Origin: Larix sibirica
Lineage: Eukaryota; Streptophyta; Pinopsida; Pinales; Pinaceae
Length of the DNA stretch: 12,238 bases
Direction of reading: 5' to 3'
NCBI GenBank assembly: GCA_004151065.3
Contig: NWUY0300024458.1
Location: 37,555 to 49,792, forward strand
Positions 9,230-12,238 of the stretch are shown piece after piece. The notes under the pieces are model-generated. The model saw only the letters and a program-made list of their open reading frames with translations. It searched no databases and had not been told where the DNA came from. The position numbers and the translations under genes were made by a program. Numbering within the stretch: the stretch's first letter is position 1; each line of letters opens with the position of its first letter.

Positions 9230-9298
9230 CTGATAATTCTAAGCACTGATTTATTCCATCAAAATGGGACTCCCATAGTACTATTGATCATCGAGAGA

Positions 9299-9357
9299 AT
9301 ATATATACATATATGGATATGTATACGTATATGCATATACATATCCATATCCATATG

Positions 9358-9411
<54 letters not shown>

Positions 9412-9455
9412 CGTACATACATATACATATAAATATACATATACATATACATATA
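9299..9455. repeat. Compound (GTATAT)n/(ACATAT)n microsatellite forming a hairpin
   Basis: Seven consecutive GTATAT units occupy 9369-9410. After GCGTAC the motif switches to its complement, (ACATAT)-like units, to about 9455, so the two halves can pair into a long stem. A second perfect hairpin precedes it: GGATATGTATA at 9315-9325 with TATACATATCC at 9336-9346. Long open frames on both strands here are periodic I/Y/H/C peptides produced by the repeat and are not genes. Confidence 0.92.
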
Positions 9456-9540
9456 AGATGCTATAGACCTTGAATCCAGTGCCATTAAACCCATTGAATT
9501 CAAATTTAGCAAACACATGTACTTATATAGATAAAATGGA

Positions 9541-9650
9541 GCATGGCGTGGTGTCATTAGAAAACACATGGATGAGAAAAAGCATGGTGTGGTGTGGTTA
9601 AAACTTAAAACTGACATAGATGAGATAGAGAATGACATGGTGTTGTTAGA
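9541..9650. repeat. Degenerate tandem repeat of about 41-50 bp
   Basis: Three diverged units begin GCATGGCGTGGTGTCATTAG (9541), GCATGGTGTGGTGTGGTTA (9582) and TGACATGGTGTTGTTAGA (9633). The first two also contain a GATGAGA-like block. The array follows the microsatellite closely. Confidence 0.65.
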
Positions 9651-9896
9651 CATCTGGAACACAGTGTGGAAGCCCATACTTGTAAACGAAACCCATGGAT
9701 GACTGAATGGGTTCAAGTTTGTAAAGGATGGGAAAACTCACACAAAATTCATAGAGAGGCAAATTTAGTGTCTAATCATTGCAACAAGAGAAGTGATTGG
9801 TCAGTGTACCTTAATTTTTTTTAATAAAAGGCCCCAAATGCAAAACCACCCTATTTGGAGATGTGTGAGTATGTTGAGCATTGGCAATGATTGTCT

Positions 9897-10266
9897 AAGC
9901 ATGGTCTTCCTCTAATAAAAGGCATCAAGCACACCATCAATTTGCGGTGAACTGTTGTACTGTTGAACATTGGTCAATAAGCAGTTTCAAGGAGAAATGG
10001 CACGTCAGATGGGACCTCTCCCTAAAAAGTTGCTGTAGTAGTTCCAAAGGGTAGTGTGTGGCGAATGTGCATCAACTTCAGAGTACTACATAACATCAGT
10101 ACCAAGAATAGGCAAACAATTCCTTGCATAGAACAGGTGGCCGATGAACTATATGGCTCTAAGCACTTCACGGAGCTAGACCTGAAATTGAGAAACCACC
10201 AAATGTGGGAATGATTAGACTGTAAGGTCATTTGGTCTCACCATTGCATTGAATAAGGATGATGCC
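9897..10266 (+). pseudogene. pol: Broken Ty3/gypsy reverse transcriptase fragment
   Basis: Translated pieces follow the gypsy RT order across frame changes. 9897-9947 gives HGLPLIKGIKHTINL, matching the GLPPxRGIxHxIDL motif just ahead of RT. 9973-10035 gives KQFQGEMARQMGPLP, matching KQVEELLxKGxIRPS. 10029-10211 gives VVPKGSVWRMCINFRVL, then TKNRQTIPCIEQVADELYGS and KHFTELDLK, then NHQMW, close to the family VPKKDGxWRMCVDYRALN, IPxIDxLLDEL and KLDLxSGYHQI. The first catalytic Asp (ELDL) is kept. A TGA follows at 10212, and 10228 onward gives SFGLTIA, matching MPFGLTNAP, after a deletion of roughly 20 residues. The YxDD box, RNase H, integrase, protease and LTRs are not seen. At least three frame changes and several stops make it nonfunctional. 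It is the remnant of a plus-strand gypsy element. Confidence 0.85.
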
Positions 10267-10939
10267 TGAGTATGGTTGACATTGTTACTGAAAGGATAAC
10301 ATCTTCACTGAACATTATATTCTGTTGAAAAATGACGGATCCTAGTACTAGGTAATGAACACGAATGTAGCAAGTTTGATTTACTGCAGGTGATTATGAA
10401 TTATTTCAGTCATGGTTCTGAATCTGACAACAATGATGCCTGTTTGTGTTAAAGGAACCACTGGACCTTGGGATGGTACATTTACATAAATAAAAACACT
10501 ATCCTTATGTGCATTAGTATTTGTCTAGTGGGACTTTATTAAAACTCTCTTTCTGGTACTGTGAGTATGGAATAGTTTCTTTTTTTCCAGTTAATATTCA
10601 TTTTATTAACGTAGACTTCCACTTTCAGTATTGGTTGATTTGTTCTTTTAATTTACATCATTTTTCCTTTTAAAGGGCACATTTGGTCTCCCCGGCCTTT
10701 GTATTAACTCTAATAATGGATAGTAAGCTTTGGTAATATTATTTTTTTCCCAGGTCACTGCAAGCTTTAGTAATATTATTTAATGATTAAGCATTATCTT
10801 TTGTTGCTTGTTCACATTGGAAAAAACATTTACTCTTTTGATTTTGTAGGTTGGGAAAAGTTTTATATTGTATAGTTAGATTGAAACTTGTAGATAGATA
10901 CAAATTGAATATTGCTGTTAATATATTTCGTTAATTAGA
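10267..10939. other. T-rich intron-like DNA
   Basis: From about 10540 the plus strand becomes T-rich with several pyrimidine-tract/AG sites: TTTTTTTCCCAG ending at 10753, TTTTTTTCCAG ending at 10590 and GATTTTGTAG ending at 10849. A GTGAGT donor-like site lies at 10561. A short open stretch near 10400-10490 gives PVCVKGTTGPWDGTFT before a stop. No exon chain can be proved. Faint further gypsy similarity just after 10266 is possible but not supported. Confidence 0.35.
10725..10781. repeat. 20-bp direct repeat pair
   Basis: AAGCTTTGGTAATATTATTT (10725-10744) and AAGCTTTAGTAATATTATTT (10762-10781) differ at one base. The 17 bp between them contains a splice-acceptor-like TTTCCCAG. Confidence 0.85.
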
Positions 10940-11039
10940 TCATGAATTAACAATTGAGGAATTTGCTGCTGAAGGTTGCAATTTGTGAGCTGCCCTTCAA
11001 TCCGATTAGCTCAGAGACCATAGGAGGTGTTGGTGGAAC
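10940..11039 (+). other. Weak exon candidate ending in a strong splice donor
   Basis: GTAAGT at 11040-11045 directly follows GGTGTTGGTGGAAC. Reading back in frame from 10953 gives [20 protein letters not shown], then GGVGGT, open until a TAA at 10950. The block is less AT-rich than its surroundings, as plant exons are. A neighbouring frame also reads sensibly for the first half ([15 protein letters not shown]) and then stops, so a one-base frameshift could join them, which would make it a pseudogene exon. Possible acceptors are the AGs near 10939, 10973 and 10989. I do not recognise the protein. It could also be chance. Confidence 0.25.
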
Positions 11040-11233
11040 GTAAGTCATTTTTGATGATATGCACCTATTTATTTGATTTGCTGGTAGAAACTGCTGCAAG
11101 AGTAACTTTTATCTGTCTTACAAATTTTTAATTTCTAAATCATTTCCGGGTTAACGCTTTCTCGGGTGCTCAAAAGCCTTTTTATGGTGGCGGTTACATT
11201 TTGGTATAAAATAATCTTAAATGTACTGCAATC

Positions 11234-11279
11234 TATGATGCTGCTGTTAGTTTTACTATGATGCTGCTGTTAGTTTTAC
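11234..11279. repeat. Perfect 23-bp tandem duplication
   Basis: Copies 11234-11256 and 11257-11279 are identical and begin TATGATGCTGCTGTTAG. Perfect identity suggests a recent slippage event. Confidence 0.95.
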
Positions 11280-11312
11280 TATCATCTAACTTTCTAAAAC
11301 TTATTTGACCCT

Positions 11313-11558
11313 TGCACATTTAATTGAACTAGCTGCATTTGTTTGCTTAAACACAAAAAGAAAATCAAAAACAATTTTAAGCTGAGGGCCAAAGTTGTTT
11401 TGAAGTATGGTACTTTAGTCATTAACACTTCCGAAGTTACATTCATCTAAAAGATGATGTTATTTCCTTCAACAAAGCAAGATCGACAGTTAGCAATACT
11501 CACTGAAGTAGGTTCATGGAAAGTTAAAAATTTCAGAGCCAAAACTTTAAAATACATT
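11313..11558. repeat. Direct duplication, copy A (uninterrupted)
   Basis: It aligns with 11665-11748 and then 11912-12065. Shared blocks in order are TTTGCTTAAACA, GAAGTATGGTA, TTTAGTCA, ATTCATCTAAAA, GATGATGT/TATGATGT, TCAACA, CAGTTAGCA, TCACTGAAGTAGGT and TTTCAGAGCCAAAACTTTAA. Diverged but clearly collinear. Confidence 0.85.
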
Positions 11559-11748
11559 CTTTTGCTAGATTATTCATTAGATTGATATCATATGAAATCT
11601 CTGTCAAATTGCTGTGCTGATTTGTCATTTATGTATCATTTGAATGGTGAAGTTTTTGTGGCAATGTGCATTTAAACTAACTGGCTACATTTTTTTGCTT
11701 AAACATGAAAACTGTTTTAGAAGTATGTGTCAAAGATGTCTGGAAGTA

Positions 11749-11911
11749 AGTTGCCTTGGTTTTGAACTTTTATTTCTCAAGAGTACTAGGTTATAATGAA
11801 AACAATGTTATTCTTTTCTTCAGCAGACTAAAATCCACATTGGGAATTATTTATGCGGAGGTTGAAGGTAGTATTTTCACCACACACATGCATATATACC
11901 AAAGTACCATT
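11749..11911. mobile_element. 163-bp insert flanked by 8-bp direct repeats
   Basis: TGGAAGTA occurs at 11741-11748 and 11912-11919, on either side of sequence missing from copy A. An 8-bp target duplication is typical of hAT transposons. The ends (AGTTGCCTTGG and ...CCAAAGTACCATT) show only a poor terminal inverted repeat, so hAT identity is unproven. The alternative is that copy A lost this segment by recombination between the 8-bp repeats. The segment also contains an exon-like stretch. Confidence 0.4.
11827..11867 (+). other. Weak micro-exon candidate
   Basis: A pyrimidine-rich acceptor, TTCTTTTCTTCAGCAG, ends at 11826, and a donor-like GAAG/GTAGTA follows at 11868. The piece encodes LKSTLGIIYAEVE. 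Joined to the candidate ending at 11039, whose last codon is left incomplete (AC), either CAG acceptor keeps the frame open. I do not recognise the protein, and two short pieces agreeing in phase can happen by chance. Confidence 0.2.
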
Positions 11912-12065
11912 TGGAAGTATGGTATTTTAGTCACTAACATTCTTGAAGTGATATTCATCTAAAATATGATGTTTTTTTCTTCAACATAGAAAGATCAACA
12001 GTTAGCATTATTCACTGAAGTAGGTCCAGGGAAACAATTTCAGAGCCAAAACTTTAAAATACATT

Positions 12066-12238
12066 CAAGTATTGAGGGGTTTTCATAGTCCAACATATGA
12101 TATATTATTTTTGGGATTGTTTGTGACTTTGTGTAGTGTAAGTCATTAATCTATGATCCACATCCCATGAGTATAGTTGCAAGTTGCAACTGACCAATTT
12201 CTCATGGTTTTGAAAAGTCCACTTAGCACTCATTGCAT
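12066..12238. other. Right end, no gene seen
   Basis: No coding signal is visible. GTTGCAA/G/TTGCAAC at 12176-12190 is a perfect 7-bp inverted repeat around one base and is probably chance. Confidence 0.4.

Larger units (their letters stand above)
11665..12065. repeat. Direct duplication, copy B (split)
   Basis: This copy matches copy A in two blocks, 11665-11748 and 11912-12065, separated by 163 bp absent from copy A. Both break edges carry TGGAAGTA. Confidence 0.85.

Noticed and set aside
9182-9716. Three long frames (94, 85 and 142 codons) on both strands
   Set aside because: They are periodic I/Y/H/C peptides generated by the microsatellite and neighbouring tandem repeats.
10022-10231. 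69-codon minus-strand frame
   Set aside because: It lies antisense to the gypsy reverse transcriptase remnant and has no motif of its own.
10561-10590. GTGAGT donor and TTTTTTTCCAG acceptor as an intron
   Set aside because: The 30-nt distance is too short for a plant spliceosomal intron.
1-12238. CRISPR array, defence system, tRNA or rRNA gene
   Set aside because: No regularly spaced repeats, cloverleaf sequence or rRNA signature was seen; the window has eukaryotic plant character.

Overview
The window looks like a stretch of nuclear DNA from a land plant with a large, repeat-rich genome; a gymnosperm is my best guess, but that is an inference from texture. The basis is long AT-rich gene-poor sequence, decayed retroelements of several ages, a plant-type DUF4283-like retroelement protein, tRNA-iMet-type primer-binding sites, and U-rich intron-like sequence. 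No intact cellular gene, rRNA, tRNA, CRISPR array or bacterial-style operon is visible. Nearly all long open frames are chance or repeat-driven.

Layout. 1-279 (minus) is the start of a DUF4283-like retroelement protein running off the left edge. It is preceded by a GC-richer leader (about 280-1165). 1166-2796 is AT-rich, with a small inverted repeat and a foldback structure (2127-2305). 2797-3098 is a weak LTR candidate. About 3430-3790 is a field of degenerate short repeats. It lies just inside a minus-strand primer-binding site (3951-3963) and the adjoining LTR edge at 3965. 5017-6298 is the clearest mobile element: a compact minus-strand LTR retrotransposon of about 1.28 kb, with two diverged LTRs, a primer-binding site, a polypurine tract and no protein-coding interior. 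6299-8987 holds nothing I can identify. 8988-9650 is a cluster of short tandem repeats around a (GTATAT)n/(ACATAT)n hairpin microsatellite. 9897-10266 (plus) is a broken Ty3/gypsy reverse transcriptase.

10267-12238 is T-rich on the plus strand and intron-like. It has two weak exon candidates whose reading phases agree (ending 11039, and about 11827-11867). It also has a diverged direct duplication (11313-11558 and 11665-12065), one copy of which is split by 163 bp flanked by an 8-bp direct repeat.

The parts do not work together as a pathway: the window is a record of retroelement insertion, tandem duplication and decay, perhaps with the edge of a gene or pseudogene at the right end. I found no convincing new biological system. 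The most informative objects are the compact LTR element and the split duplication at the right end.
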